NCBI GenBank assembly: GCA_946529215.1
Contig: CAMMZC010000001.1
Coordinates: 1 to 64,000, forward strand
Direction: 5' to 3'
Source of the DNA: an uncultured Clostridia bacterium
GTDB lineage: Bacteria > Bacillota > Clostridia > TANB77 > CAG-508
DNA length: 64,000 nucleotides
Numbering within the stretch: the stretch's first letter is position 1; every line of letters begins with the position of its first letter. The position numbers and the translations under genes are program-made. Below the pieces are notes generated by a model. The model saw nothing but the letters and a program-made list of their open reading frames with translations. It searched no databases and had not been told where the DNA came from. This document shows, piece by piece, positions 1 through 7,656 of this stretch.

Positions 1-128
1 CACTATTTTTCTATACCTAATTTTGTTTCACATCAATTGTAACACTACATTTTCACAAAATTTTTATACTATTTTTTATTAAAATTTACATTTTTGTTTT
101 ATTAATTAATAAGCATTACTCCTAAAAA

Positions 129-1157
129 CTATATTGTCATAATCTCCACACCTGTATAAAAATGCTTTAAAATCTCTTCATAATTACTTCCTGTTTTTGC
201 CATACTATCTGCGCCTGTTTGACTCATTCCAACTCCATGACCATATCCTTTAACAGAAAAAATCACATTTTCTCCTTCTAGTTTTATAGAAAAATTTGTA
301 GATTTAAGTTCCAAAAGACTTCTAACTTTTGTTCCTGCAATTTCTGTGTTACCAAATTTTACTGTTTTTGCTCTTCCACTTTGCGTATAATCTAAAATTT
401 TTATACATTCATCTTCTTCATATTTTATTTGAATATCTGAATATTCCTGTTTTAGTTTTTCTAATAAATCTGTTTTAGAAATAGTAACTTCTGAGCTATA
501 TTGCGAATAGCCATCTTCCCCTGAAGTTTCTACACTTTGCAAATACGGAAAGTCTTTTCCACCTATCCACACATTTGAAGCCAGTTCTGTTTTTCCTCCA
601 CTATTTGAATGAAAAAATGCATTTATAACTTCATTATTGTATGTTATTATTTTTCCTACTGTAGAATTTACAGCTGAAACTATTTTATTCCAATTTTTTT
701 CTCTTTCTTCTTCGCTCCATTTTTGCATTCTTTTTTCTTTAGAAATCCAAGCTTGACAACAAGTTGAATCATCACAAATATCTGCCTCTCTATGTTTTCC
801 TTTGCTATTCAAAATCTGATAAATTGTGTATGTCCTTGCCGCCACAGCTTGAGCTTTTAATGCTTCTTCTTCGTAATTTGCAGGCATTTCAGCAGAAACA
901 ACTCCATATAAATACTCATCAATCCTAAACTCTTCAATTTGTCCATTTTCTTTATGTAAAAGTTTAATTGTGCCATATTTGGAGTAGTCGTGTTCTATAG
1001 TTTCATCTTTACTTTCTTTAGTTTGTTCTTCGTTTTGTTTTCCTTTTTCCTCTCTCTGTACTTTACCTGCCAACTTTTTTGTACAAATTGCAGGCAATAT
1101 AAAAATTATTAATATAAAAATCATAATATACATAATATATTTATTTACATATTTCAT
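129..1157 (-). CDS. spoIID: Stage II sporulation protein D (SpoIID), peptidoglycan lytic enzyme
   Basis: SpoIID is the membrane-anchored lytic transglycosylase that, with SpoIIM and SpoIIP, thins septal peptidoglycan and drives engulfment of the forespore. The 342-residue product has an N-terminal membrane segment at about 7-26, a charged linker, then the SpoIID core. The block YGVVSAEMPANYEEEALKAQ begins at residue 84, and E90 within it matches the catalytic Glu of the family. The block GYGHGVGMSQTGA near residue 305 is the conserved C-terminal signature. A GAGG ribosome site lies 9 nt before the ATG. It follows sigF on the same strand after 59 bp and may be read from the spoIIA operon or from its own promoter. 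SpoIIM and SpoIIP are not in the window. Length and motifs are normal for the family. Confidence 0.93.
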   Translation of the reverse strand: MKYVNKYIMYIMIFILIIFILPAICTKKLAGKVQREEKGKQNEEQTKESKDETIEHDYSKYGTIKLLHKENGQIEEFRIDEYLYGVVSAEMPANYEEEALKAQAVAARTYTIYQILNSKGKHREADICDDSTCCQAWISKEKRMQKWSEEEREKNWNKIVSAVNSTVGKIITYNNEVINAFFHSNSGGKTELASNVWIGGKDFPYLQSVETSGEDGYSQYSSEVTISKTDLLEKLKQEYSDIQIKYEEDECIKILDYTQSGRAKTVKFGNTEIAGTKVRSLLELKSTNFSIKLEGENVIFSVKGYGHGVGMSQTGADSMAKTGSNYEEILKHFYTGVEIMTI

Positions 1158-1216
1158 TAACTAAGACCTCATAAAAAAAGTTATAAATTTATCTTTTATA
1201 TATAATCTAATGTATA

Positions 1217-1972
1217 TTATGACACAAGTTCCCTTTTCATTCCTTCTAAAATCTTTTTTTCTATCCTAGACACTTGAACTTGAGAAACACCAAGTATTTT
1301 AGCGACTTCAGATTGTGTTTTGTCTTTATAAAATCTAAGTAAAATTATTTTTTTCTCTCTATCATTTAATTTCTCTATCATTTTCTGCACAGCAATTTTA
1401 TTTGTAATAAGATTTGCTTCATCTTTATTAGTTGATAATGTATCAATTAAAGTCAAATCATTATTTGATTTACTATTACTATATTTTGCACTTTCAATTG
1501 ATTCTGTTGCTTGTGCTGATTCTATAGCTAGTACAATTTCTTCCTTTGGTACTTTTAAAATTTTTGATATTTCCATTAAGCTAAGTTCTTTTCCTTTATT
1601 TGCATATTCCTTTTGTAACTCATTTATCTTTACATTAAGTTCTTTTAAGCTTCTGCTAACTTTTACAGGTCCATCATCTCTTAAAAACTTTTTTATTTCT
1701 CCCAAAATATATGGCACAGCATAAGTAGAAAGCTGAACTTCAAAATTTGCATCAAATCTTCTTATTGCTTTTATAAAACCCATACAGCCTATTTGGTAAA
1801 TATCTTCTTTATCATATCCTCTCCCTAAAAATCTCCTTGCAATATTCCACACTAAACCTTGATTTTCTTCTACTAATTTTGCCATTGCGTCTTTATCGCC
1901 ATTTTGAGCTTTTATTATATATTTTATAAAATCATATTTTGTTTTATCTTCATATTCTAAGTAGTTTCTCAA
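1217..1972 (-). CDS. sigF: RNA polymerase sporulation sigma factor SigF
   Basis: Forespore-specific sigma factor that starts early forespore transcription and is held inactive by SpoIIAB. The 251 residues contain region 2 (GLVWNIARRFLGRGYDKEDI, then the QIGCMGFIKAIRRFD stretch), the FLRDDGPVKVSRSLKE block typical of SigF/SigG, and a region 4 helix-turn-helix (QSEVAKILGVSQVQVSRIEK) near the C-terminus. Its place directly after spoIIAB in the order spoIIAA-spoIIAB-sigF decides for SigF over SigG. The start is a TTG with an AGGGGG site 7 nt upstream, beginning 4 nt after the spoIIAB stop codon, which implies translational coupling. No defect is seen. Confidence 0.95.
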   Translation of the reverse strand: MRNYLEYEDKTKYDFIKYIIKAQNGDKDAMAKLVEENQGLVWNIARRFLGRGYDKEDIYQIGCMGFIKAIRRFDANFEVQLSTYAVPYILGEIKKFLRDDGPVKVSRSLKELNVKINELQKEYANKGKELSLMEISKILKVPKEEIVLAIESAQATESIESAKYSNSKSNNDLTLIDTLSTNKDEANLITNKIAVQKMIEKLNDREKKIILLRFYKDKTQSEVAKILGVSQVQVSRIEKKILEGMKRELVS

Positions 1973-1976
1973 TTTT

Positions 1977-2462
1977 CTACCCCCTTAGAGCTTCCTCCAA
2001 AGTTACGGGCATATCTTCTACTTCTTCTGTTTGTTTAATTTTTTTCTTCATTGTAACCTTAGTTCCTAATCCTAAAATGGATTGAACATTTAGCTCATCC
2101 ATAAAACTTTCCATAATTGTAAATCCCATTCCAGACCTTTCCAAATTTGGTCTAGTAGTAAATAATGGCTGTTTTGCCATTTCAACATTTTCAATCCCTT
2201 TTCCACTATCTGAAATTTCTATGTATACCTCATTTTCATGAATTTTACATATTACTGTAACAATTCCCATTTTATCTTCATATCCATGTACTATTGCATT
2301 TGTAACCGCTTCTGAAACAGCAGTTTTTATATCTGAAATCTCTTCAATCGTAGGATCAAGTTGTGATACAAATGCTGCAACACTTATCCTTGCAAATGCC
2401 TCATTATTTGATTTGCTCAAAAACTCAAGTTTTACTTCATTATCTGTAATCTTGTTTTTCAT
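1977..2462 (-). CDS. spoIIAB: Anti-sigma F factor and serine kinase SpoIIAB
   Basis: GHKL-fold kinase that binds SigF in the predivisional cell and phosphorylates the anti-anti-sigma factor SpoIIAA. The 161 residues show the N box ([13 protein letters not shown]), G1 box (DSGKGI) and G2 box ([15 protein letters not shown]) of the family. The C-terminus runs some 15 residues past the usual 145 or so, with an acidic tail ([17 protein letters not shown]). The ATG sits behind AGGAGG with 9 nt spacing and overlaps the true stop codon of spoIIAA as ATGA. That overlap is what places the real end of the broken spoIIAA frame. Confidence 0.95.
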   Translation of the reverse strand: MKNKITDNEVKLEFLSKSNNEAFARISVAAFVSQLDPTIEEISDIKTAVSEAVTNAIVHGYEDKMGIVTVICKIHENEVYIEISDSGKGIENVEMAKQPLFTTRPNLERSGMGFTIMESFMDELNVQSILGLGTKVTMKKKIKQTEEVEDMPVTLEEALRG

Positions 2463-2823
2463 AAGTTTACAACCTCCTCTTCTTTTGATAATACATTTGC
2501 CAATTTTTCATTTAAATCTATTTCTGGAATAATTTTTAATACTCCACTCATCCTTAAAATTTTCTTTACTCCATTACTTAAATTTGCAACTTCTGTTTTA
2601 CCTCCGAAGCATTTGTGCCTGCTTGTACCTTCCGAATCACCATTCCGATTCCGGCACTATCCATGAAAGTAACACTATCAAAATCAAATACAACTTCTCT
2701 AGGCATAAATCTTTCAATTTCATAATCAGCTTTCCTCCTTATATTTTTTACTGAACACTCATCTATCTCCTCATTTATTTTAAAAACAAGAAGCTTGTCC
2801 TTTTCATAAAAATTTGTAATCAC
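2459..2823 (-). pseudogene. spoIIAA: Anti-sigma F factor antagonist SpoIIAA, interrupted by two +1 frameshifts
   Basis: SpoIIAA is a STAS-domain protein whose unphosphorylated form frees SigF from SpoIIAB. The first frame, from a GTG behind GGGAGGG, carries a normal STAS domain through the phosphorylation site (VTFMDSAGIGMVI, the Ser of DSAG), then reads through nonsense to a stop after 81 residues. The expected continuation exists in the other frames: GRYKQAQML in the next frame, then GGKTEVANLSNGVKKIL through to a TGA that overlaps the spoIIAB ATG. Removing one C at minus-strand positions equal to plus-strand G2634 and G2606 restores a complete protein of about 120 residues. Both extra bases lie in the same context (TTCGGA where TTGGA is expected). 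This is either a double sequencing or assembly error or a real lesion that would block SigF activation. Confidence 0.85.
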
Positions 2824-2853
2824 TTTTACCCTCCCTTATTACTTATTTAATTC

Positions 2854-2921
2854 TTAGTATATATTTTTCAATTAATGCGCGTAAGCGACCAAACAAGCAT
2901 TAAATGAAAAATATATACTAA
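2854..2921. repeat. Palindromic intergenic repeat, copy R1
   Basis: Long imperfect inverted repeat between yunB and spoIIAA. The outer arms TTAGTATATATTTTTCA and TGAAAAATATATACTAA are exact complements, and the centre is ATGCGCGTAAGCGACC. Three other copies in the window (R2-R4 at 34295, 35162 and 48649) share the layout and most of the GC core but have different AT arms. Here the core is shorter than in the others and lacks the CCGGAG part, so it is the most divergent copy. Confidence 0.7.
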
Positions 2922-2954
2922 AAAAATAATTGTAGATCTATTCTACACTATAAA

Positions 2955-2990
2955 AAATAAAAAGTCTGTCGAAACTTGACAGACAACTAA
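2955..2990 (-). terminator. Intrinsic terminator after yunB
   Basis: Perfect 7-bp stem GTCTGTC/GACAGAC with a 7-nt loop. On the minus strand it is followed by TTTTTATTTTTT. It separates the sipL-yunB unit from the spoIIA operon, which must therefore have its own promoter in 2824-2954. No confident SigH or SigA boxes were recognised there. Confidence 0.85.
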
Positions 2991-2998
2991 AAAAATTT

Positions 2999-3736
2999 TT
3001 ATTCAATTAACCTAAGTGCCTCCTCCTCGTTATTTCCTTCAAAATTATAATAAGTGGTTGGAATATTTCCAACAATCACATTTTCTGCAATCAAAACCTG
3101 ATTTTCTATTGTTTTTTTTATTGTTTTAAATGATGTTAAAATATTCAAATTTGTTTTTATATCTAAATAAACTCTATGCATAGTTTGATTTACACCCTGA
3201 GAGACAAACTCACTTCTTAAATCCGTATCTACACTTCCAGATGAAGAAATCTTCAAATTAATTCTTGGTCCAAAACCAGATAAAAAACTTATTCCAGTAA
3301 TTGCACCAAAAGAAATATCCACTCTATTTTTTTGACTTTCATCTAACCTTTTTTGAATATTTATTGCTATATCTGATGTTACTTCATTTATTTTTAAAAC
3401 ATTTGCATTTATCATTTGTATTTTTCCATTATTATCTTTTTCTATTGTAAAAAATGTATCATAATTATATTTTTTCATAATATTTGTGGTTTCTTCATTT
3501 GTAATTATTGTTGAAACAGATTTAGCTTTATCTTCACATGATTTTTCGAATATCGGATCTACAAAATTCCATATTGAAAAACAGGTTAAACTAGCAATAA
3601 CAAAAATCACAAAAACAGGCATCGTCCTTTTTATTCTTATTCGTGACCTATGAGATTTAGTTGAATTTTTTAAAAATAAGATATTCAGTCTTGGTCTTGA
3701 ATAAATTTTGTAATTATCTTTATGCTGGTACTGCAT
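2999..3736 (-). CDS. yunB: Sporulation protein YunB
   Basis: YunB is a SigE-controlled mother-cell protein of unknown biochemical role found in spore formers. The product has a basic N-terminus (RSRIRIKRT), one membrane segment (MPVFVIFVIASLTCFSIW), and an extracytoplasmic domain beginning PIFEKSCEDKAKSVSTIITN that continues with the typical VDISFGAITGISFLSGFGP stretch. The start chosen is the ATG at 3736 because AGAGGA lies 7 nt upstream of it, within the end of sipL; an earlier in-frame ATG at 3742 is too close to that site. The gene overlaps sipL by 17 bp, so the two are co-translated. A strong terminator follows the stop codon. Confidence 0.85.
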   Translation of the reverse strand: MQYQHKDNYKIYSRPRLNILFLKNSTKSHRSRIRIKRTMPVFVIFVIASLTCFSIWNFVDPIFEKSCEDKAKSVSTIITNEETTNIMKKYNYDTFFTIEKDNNGKIQMINANVLKINEVTSDIAINIQKRLDESQKNRVDISFGAITGISFLSGFGPRINLKISSSGSVDTDLRSEFVSQGVNQTMHRVYLDIKTNLNILTSFKTIKKTIENQVLIAENVIVGNIPTTYYNFEGNNEEEALRLIE

Positions 3737-5291
3737 CTGCATTTCCTCTTTTGCTTACATTTCTAAATTTTGGAATATATATTTTCTGTCCTACTTGAAT
3801 CAGATTAGGATCTTCTATTCCATTTACTCTAGCAATATCATCTACTGTACTTCTATGACTTTTGGCTATTTTCCATAATGAATCACCTTTTTGGACAATA
3901 TAAATAATTAAACTATCATAATCTCCAGAATCAGCATCATCGTCTACTATTTTTATATCATCTATTATATTTATATTCGTATTTTGTATGAATTCTATAG
4001 AAGCTTCTACATCTATAGTACAGTCCACATCTCCATTTGATTTAACATCAAAATTTTTGCCTATAATATTTAACTTTGTTTCTATATTTACATTTTCATC
4101 TTCTGAAGGATTTTCGATGCTAAATTCAAACGGTATTTTTGAAACTTTGCTATTTACATTTCCATTATTATTAGAAAATATAAAATTTACTGTCATCTCT
4201 CCTTCATACAAAATTTTGGATTTTGTTTTTTGTTCTTTATTTATTGCACATAAAACTTCTACATCAAGCAAATTTCCATCTACTAAGTCTGGTATATTTG
4301 TTTTACTTGTAATTGAAAAATTTTTAATTTTTTTAATTTTATTTGCTGAAGTATTTATTCTTTTTTGCGTAAAGTCCAAATTTTGACTTGGACTATATAG
4401 GTCTTGAATTAGAGCTATTTCGCGTTTTTCATAAGCTGTACATGATGTTTCAATTTCAATTTCTACATAAATTGAGTGTTCTTCTGATACATTTGGTCTA
4501 ACTATAATATTGTTTATTTCATTATTTATTTCACAAATATTTTCTTCAGAAACATTTGGCATATCAATAAACCCTACTGCTGGAATTTTTCCTTTAACTG
4601 TATTTACTCTATTATCTTCTGTTAAATACATTATTTTTACATTAGCTTCACATTTAGAAAGAATCTTGTTGTAACTAATTTTTATATCACAATCTTCTAA
4701 ATTAACTTCAGCTTTTAATATTTCTGCAATTTCATCATTTTGGTCAATATTTAAAGTGTCTTTTACATATACTCTTGCCGAGCCATTTCCAACTAATGAA
4801 TTCACTTCAAAACTTTTATCTAAAGTTTGAATATCATCAATATTATTTATTCCACTAATTATTTCAATTTCTTCATTTGAATAAATCTTAATCTTCATCT
4901 CTAGACCAGCTCTAACATTTATTTTTCTTCCGTTTAAAACTTTACATTCTAAATCCTTTATTTCTACACTAATCTGTGCCTGCATTCCTTCCTTACATTC
5001 AGATATAGCAACTGCTTGTGAAAACTCTAATTTAGCATTTAGACCTCTTAAATTATCTTCATTACTATCTGGAAGATACATAATATATGTATTTACACAT
5101 CCATCAATTTTTACTTTTTCTTCAGTTATCTCTTTTTTATAAATACAAACATTGCCACTCAAATTTATTGCATTTAATATATCTGGCTTTGAATCTGGAA
5201 CTATCATATCCTCTTCTACAAATACTATTTCCTTTTTCTCACATACCATTTTATTTACACTGATTTGTTCCTTGCTTACATCAATATCCAT
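3720..5291 (-). CDS. sipL: SPOCS (DUF3794) and LysM domain spore protein, SipL-like
   Basis: A 523-residue protein with three repeats of the SPOCS/DUF3794 fold (about 1-130, 170-290 and 320-430) and a C-terminal LysM domain (YIVQKGDSLWKIAKSHRSTV through QVGQKIYIPKF, about 462-508). In Clostridioides difficile, SipL has this architecture and tethers the coat to the forespore through SpoIVA. Other clostridial SPOCS-LysM proteins exist, so the symbol rests on architecture, size and the sporulation neighbour yunB. The protein has no signal peptide, as expected for a mother-cell coat morphogen. Upstream lies a 573-bp gap with a repeated element. Confidence 0.8.
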   Translation of the reverse strand: MDIDVSKEQISVNKMVCEKKEIVFVEEDMIVPDSKPDILNAINLSGNVCIYKKEITEEKVKIDGCVNTYIMYLPDSNEDNLRGLNAKLEFSQAVAISECKEGMQAQISVEIKDLECKVLNGRKINVRAGLEMKIKIYSNEEIEIISGINNIDDIQTLDKSFEVNSLVGNGSARVYVKDTLNIDQNDEIAEILKAEVNLEDCDIKISYNKILSKCEANVKIMYLTEDNRVNTVKGKIPAVGFIDMPNVSEENICEINNEINNIIVRPNVSEEHSIYVEIEIETSCTAYEKREIALIQDLYSPSQNLDFTQKRINTSANKIKKIKNFSITSKTNIPDLVDGNLLDVEVLCAINKEQKTKSKILYEGEMTVNFIFSNNNGNVNSKVSKIPFEFSIENPSEDENVNIETKLNIIGKNFDVKSNGDVDCTIDVEASIEFIQNTNINIIDDIKIVDDDADSGDYDSLIIYIVQKGDSLWKIAKSHRSTVDDIARVNGIEDPNLIQVGQKIYIPKFRNVSKRGNADAVPA

Positions 5292-5551
5292 ATTTTTATC
5301 ATCCTTTCTAAAAATTATTGTTCACACTATATTTCATAGAATTACTTTTATGTATATTTTTGCATATTTTTGGTAAAGTGCTTTCTCTAATATTGCCTAT
5401 TGACAAATAATTTGTATGAACTATAACTTTGTTTATTGTTTGTACTATTTATATTTTTAGTTTAAAATTTTATGACTGAAATTTTAAGAAATTTTGTGAT
5501 ATTTAAAATATGAAATCTTTTGACTGATATATATTATTTTCTAAAAAAAAT

Positions 5552-5740
5552 CTACGCACCCCCTTTTTTTGGGGTAACATCAGATTCATTTCTAATGTAT
5601 ATTTATGAGTATAAATAATCATTTTTCTCTTTTTTATTATAAAAATACGTTATAGATCGTTTTAAAAACATCTTTGTTAAAATTATGAAACAGCATCTTA
5701 TTAAAAATTTACTTTCAAAAATCCTTTACAAATTTTTTTA
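5552..5740. repeat. 189-bp intergenic element, copy A
   Basis: The gap 5292-5864 has no gene. It holds this element, which shares both ends and exact length with copy B at 39406-39594. On the plus strand each begins C(T/G)ACGCACCCCCTTTTTT and ends AT(C/G)CTTTACAAATTTTTTTA, while the interior is poorly conserved. In copy A the ends of the C5/T7/G4 tract can form an ACCCC/GGGGT hairpin. It could be a small RNA gene on the minus strand, where the 3' end would be GGGGGTGCGTAGA followed by a T8 run, or a short mobile repeat. Neither is proven. Confidence 0.55.
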
Positions 5741-5760
5741 AATTTATTATATATATAGTT

Positions 5761-5812
5761 TAGTATAATAGAAAAATCAAAACTATATGTTTCATTTTTT
5801 TCTATTATACTA
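5761..5812. repeat. AT-only perfect inverted repeat after the CBS gene
   Basis: Sixteen-bp perfect arms (TAGTATAATAGAAAAA and its complement) enclose a 20-nt loop, with only two G/C pairs in the stem. It lies between the CBS-domain gene and element A. On the minus strand it contains GTATAAT, 14 nt, CATATAGT, a fair match to a SigE-type mother-cell promoter that would point at element A and sipL. It could equally be an AT-rich terminator. Confidence 0.5.
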
Positions 5813-5864
5813 ATTTTTATTCAGTTAAACTTATAAGCTAAATTGCTTTCTTAATTCAACAATT

Positions 5865-6314
5865 CTACCCACAATTTTTAGTAGATCCTTGACAATTACA
5901 AATGTTTTCTATTGTTGTACATACATTTTGTTGACCTATTTTTTTATCATTTTTTGCCAAATCTCCCATTGTTATAATTCCCATAACTTTATTAGCACTA
6001 TCGACAATTGGAATTCTTCTTATTTGATTTTGTGCCATAAGATTTTGTGCTTCTGTTATATCATTTTCTGGATTACATGTATATACATTTGTTGTCATTA
6101 TTTCTCGTACAGGAGTTTTTTTTGTTTCTTTGTCACATGCAACCGCTCTTAGCAAAATATCCCTATCTGTTATAATACCCACAATTTTTTTTTCTTCATC
6201 ACATACAGGAATACAACCAATATGATTTTCACACATTATTCTTGCAGCATCATAGGTATTACAATCAGGCTTTACGAAACATATATCTTTGCTCATGCAT
6301 TCACTTATTTTCAT
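5865..6314 (-). CDS. Two-CBS-domain regulatory protein
   Basis: Stand-alone CBS pair of about 149 residues. Such proteins bind adenine nucleotides and act as ligand sensors; the partner here is unknown. CBS1 covers about 1-60 (SECMSKDICFVKPDCNTYDA, VGIITDRDIL) and CBS2 about 68-125 (REIMTTNVYTCNPENDITEA, MGIITMGDLA). The C-terminus is short and Cys-rich (CTTIENICNCQGSTKNCG). The longer frame starts 13 codons earlier, but AAGGTGG lies just before the ATG at 6314, so this start was chosen. It is alone between two gaps. The family is often general-stress or spore-associated in Clostridia, but nothing in the sequence shows its role. Confidence 0.85.
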   Translation of the reverse strand: MKISECMSKDICFVKPDCNTYDAARIMCENHIGCIPVCDEEKKIVGIITDRDILLRAVACDKETKKTPVREIMTTNVYTCNPENDITEAQNLMAQNQIRRIPIVDSANKVMGIITMGDLAKNDKKIGQQNVCTTIENICNCQGSTKNCG

Positions 6315-6372
6315 TTCAATTCCACCTTTCAATTTTTTATTTATTGTTTGCAAAAATACATAAAATATACAT

Positions 6373-6405
6373 AAAAAAAAACACCATTTGATTTTTCAAA
6401 TAGTG
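6373..6405 (-). terminator. Terminator after rpmE
   Basis: On the minus strand CACTATTTG, AAAAAT, CAAATGGTG forms a hairpin with one mismatch and is followed by nine T residues. It lies 11 bp beyond the rpmE stop codon. Confidence 0.85.
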
Positions 6406-6415
6406 ATTTTTAAAA

Positions 6416-6619
6416 TTATGCAAGACCATATTTTTTCTTGAATTTATCTGCTCTACTTCCTGCTGTATCTTGTCTCATTAGATTACCTGTCCAAAATGGA
6501 TGACATTTTGAACAAACATCTACTTTTATATCTTTTTTTGTTGAACCAACTTTTATAACATTTCCACAAGCACATGTTATAGTTGTTTCTTCATATGCTG
6601 GATGTATTCCTTCTCTCAT
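6416..6619 (-). CDS. rpmE: 50S ribosomal protein bL31 (zinc-binding form)
   Basis: Protein of the large ribosomal subunit, 67 residues and complete. It keeps the zinc ligands of the Cys form (C17 and C19 in TCACG, C36 and C39 in VCSKC) and the conserved ends MREGIHPAY and ADKFKKKYGLA. A promoter lies about 45 bp upstream and a terminator directly downstream, so it is probably a single-gene transcript. The usual neighbours (rho, prfA) are absent. Confidence 0.97.
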   Translation of the reverse strand: MREGIHPAYEETTITCACGNVIKVGSTKKDIKVDVCSKCHPFWTGNLMRQDTAGSRADKFKKKYGLA

Positions 6620-6662
6620 GAAAATTCACCTCTTTCTTCCATTTTTTAAACTGCTAATATTT

Positions 6663-6691
6663 ATAATACCATAAATTTATTAAATTTTCAA
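6663..6691 (-). promoter_or_regulatory. SigA-type promoter for rpmE
   Basis: On the minus strand TTGAAA, 17 nt, TATTAT, about 40 bp ahead of the rpmE start codon. Confidence 0.6.
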
Positions 6692-6803
6692 GTATTTTTT
6701 TATTTTTGTCGTTATATTATGGTTAAAAACCTCTTTTAACTATGCTTATTTAATTTCTAACTTTATCTTTTTTGTTTATATAAAATTTATAAACTATAAC
6801 TTG

Positions 6804-6977
6804 TTATTCTATTACATTTTCTTCTTTTTCATATTTATATTGTTTATACATATATTGTGCAGAAGATAATATCTCCTTATTAAAGGAAATTTTATGTACC
6901 AGTTTTGATACTACATTAAATAAACAAGCAAATATTAAAATTCCAACACAAACTTTTTTCCAAACTTTTGCTAACAT
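6804..6977 (-). CDS. Small single-pass membrane peptide, 57 residues
   Basis: A short gene not assignable to a known family. ATG at 6977 has AAAGGAG 7 nt upstream and a near-consensus SigA promoter (7048-7075) in front, so it is expected to be expressed. The product starts MLAKVWKKVCVGILIFACLF, has one hydrophobic segment at about 9-24, then a polar, tyrosine-rich tail (SSAQYMYKQYKYEKEENVIE). It lies between the prepilin gene and rpmE. The size and shape fit a small regulatory membrane peptide or toxin-like peptide, but no partner or antisense RNA is visible. Confidence 0.7.
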   Translation of the reverse strand: MLAKVWKKVCVGILIFACLFNVVSKLVHKISFNKEILSSAQYMYKQYKYEKEENVIE

Positions 6978-7047
6978 ATATTTTCTCCTTTAACAAAAAT
7001 TAAATTAATTATAAGCATTATATAACTTAATAAAAGCATATATATAT

Positions 7048-7075
7048 ATTATACTATTTTTTTCAGATTTGTCAA
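7048..7075 (-). promoter_or_regulatory. SigA-type promoter for the 57-residue peptide gene
   Basis: Perfect boxes on the minus strand, TTGACA and TATAAT, with 16-nt spacing. They lie about 70 bp upstream of the small gene at 6977. Confidence 0.75.
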
Positions 7076-7117
7076 GCTTTTTAAAAAACATATTTCTTTA
7101 TAATCAACTTTTTTAAT

Positions 7118-7654
7118 TTAAAAAGTATAATACATTATATTATCTACAAAAATACCACGAGGGAAATATATTTGATGTGTTTTTGCATTTATAACATAAA
7201 TTTCATTTTCAACTTTATCTCCATTATTTTCAACCACTATTTTTTTGTCTTTTAAATATTTATATTCTGTATCATATCCATAATTTAAAGTTAAATTACC
7301 TAATTTTTCTAAATCTATAACTATATATTTATCCCCATCATTTATGTTTATATCACTATTAAAACTTGCATTTTGCCCTTTTCTTACCGTTTCTAAGCTT
7401 TTTTTAAAGTCTTCTTTTGTTTTAAAATTTTCATATTCACTACTTGTGTAATCACACAGCTTAGGCAGTTCTCCATACTTTAAGTAATACTCATCTACTT
7501 TTGCATTTAAGATTTCTATATCATTACTTAAATTTTGAATTTTTCTCATTTGTAACTGATTTTCCGTATTAAAAATCAGGGCACTTGTTATTATTAATAT
7601 TATTATGACTGTAATAATTAGAGAGATTAATGTTATTCCTTTATTATTCTTCAT
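7118..7654 (-). CDS. Prepilin-like protein with type IV pilin N-terminus
   Basis: A 178-residue protein beginning MKNNKGITLISLIITVIIIL. This is a short basic leader ending in Gly, then a pilin-type hydrophobic helix, as processed by prepilin peptidase after the Gly. Position +5 is Ser rather than the Glu of major pilins, as is common in the Gram-positive pseudopilin-like proteins of this lineage (compare GITLIALVITIIVL in the protein at 29563). Residues 30-178 are a polar domain I do not recognise. The start ATG lies 2 bp beyond the Lon-like protease stop, with its ribosome site inside that gene, so the two are co-translated. A role in pilus-like surface display or secretion is an inference from the N-terminus only. 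Confidence 0.75.
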   Translation of the reverse strand: MKNNKGITLISLIITVIIILIITSALIFNTENQLQMRKIQNLSNDIEILNAKVDEYYLKYGELPKLCDYTSSEYENFKTKEDFKKSLETVRKGQNASFNSDININDGDKYIVIDLEKLGNLTLNYGYDTEYKYLKDKKIVVENNGDKVENEIYVINAKTHQIYFPRGIFVDNIMYYTF

Positions 7655-7656
7655 AC

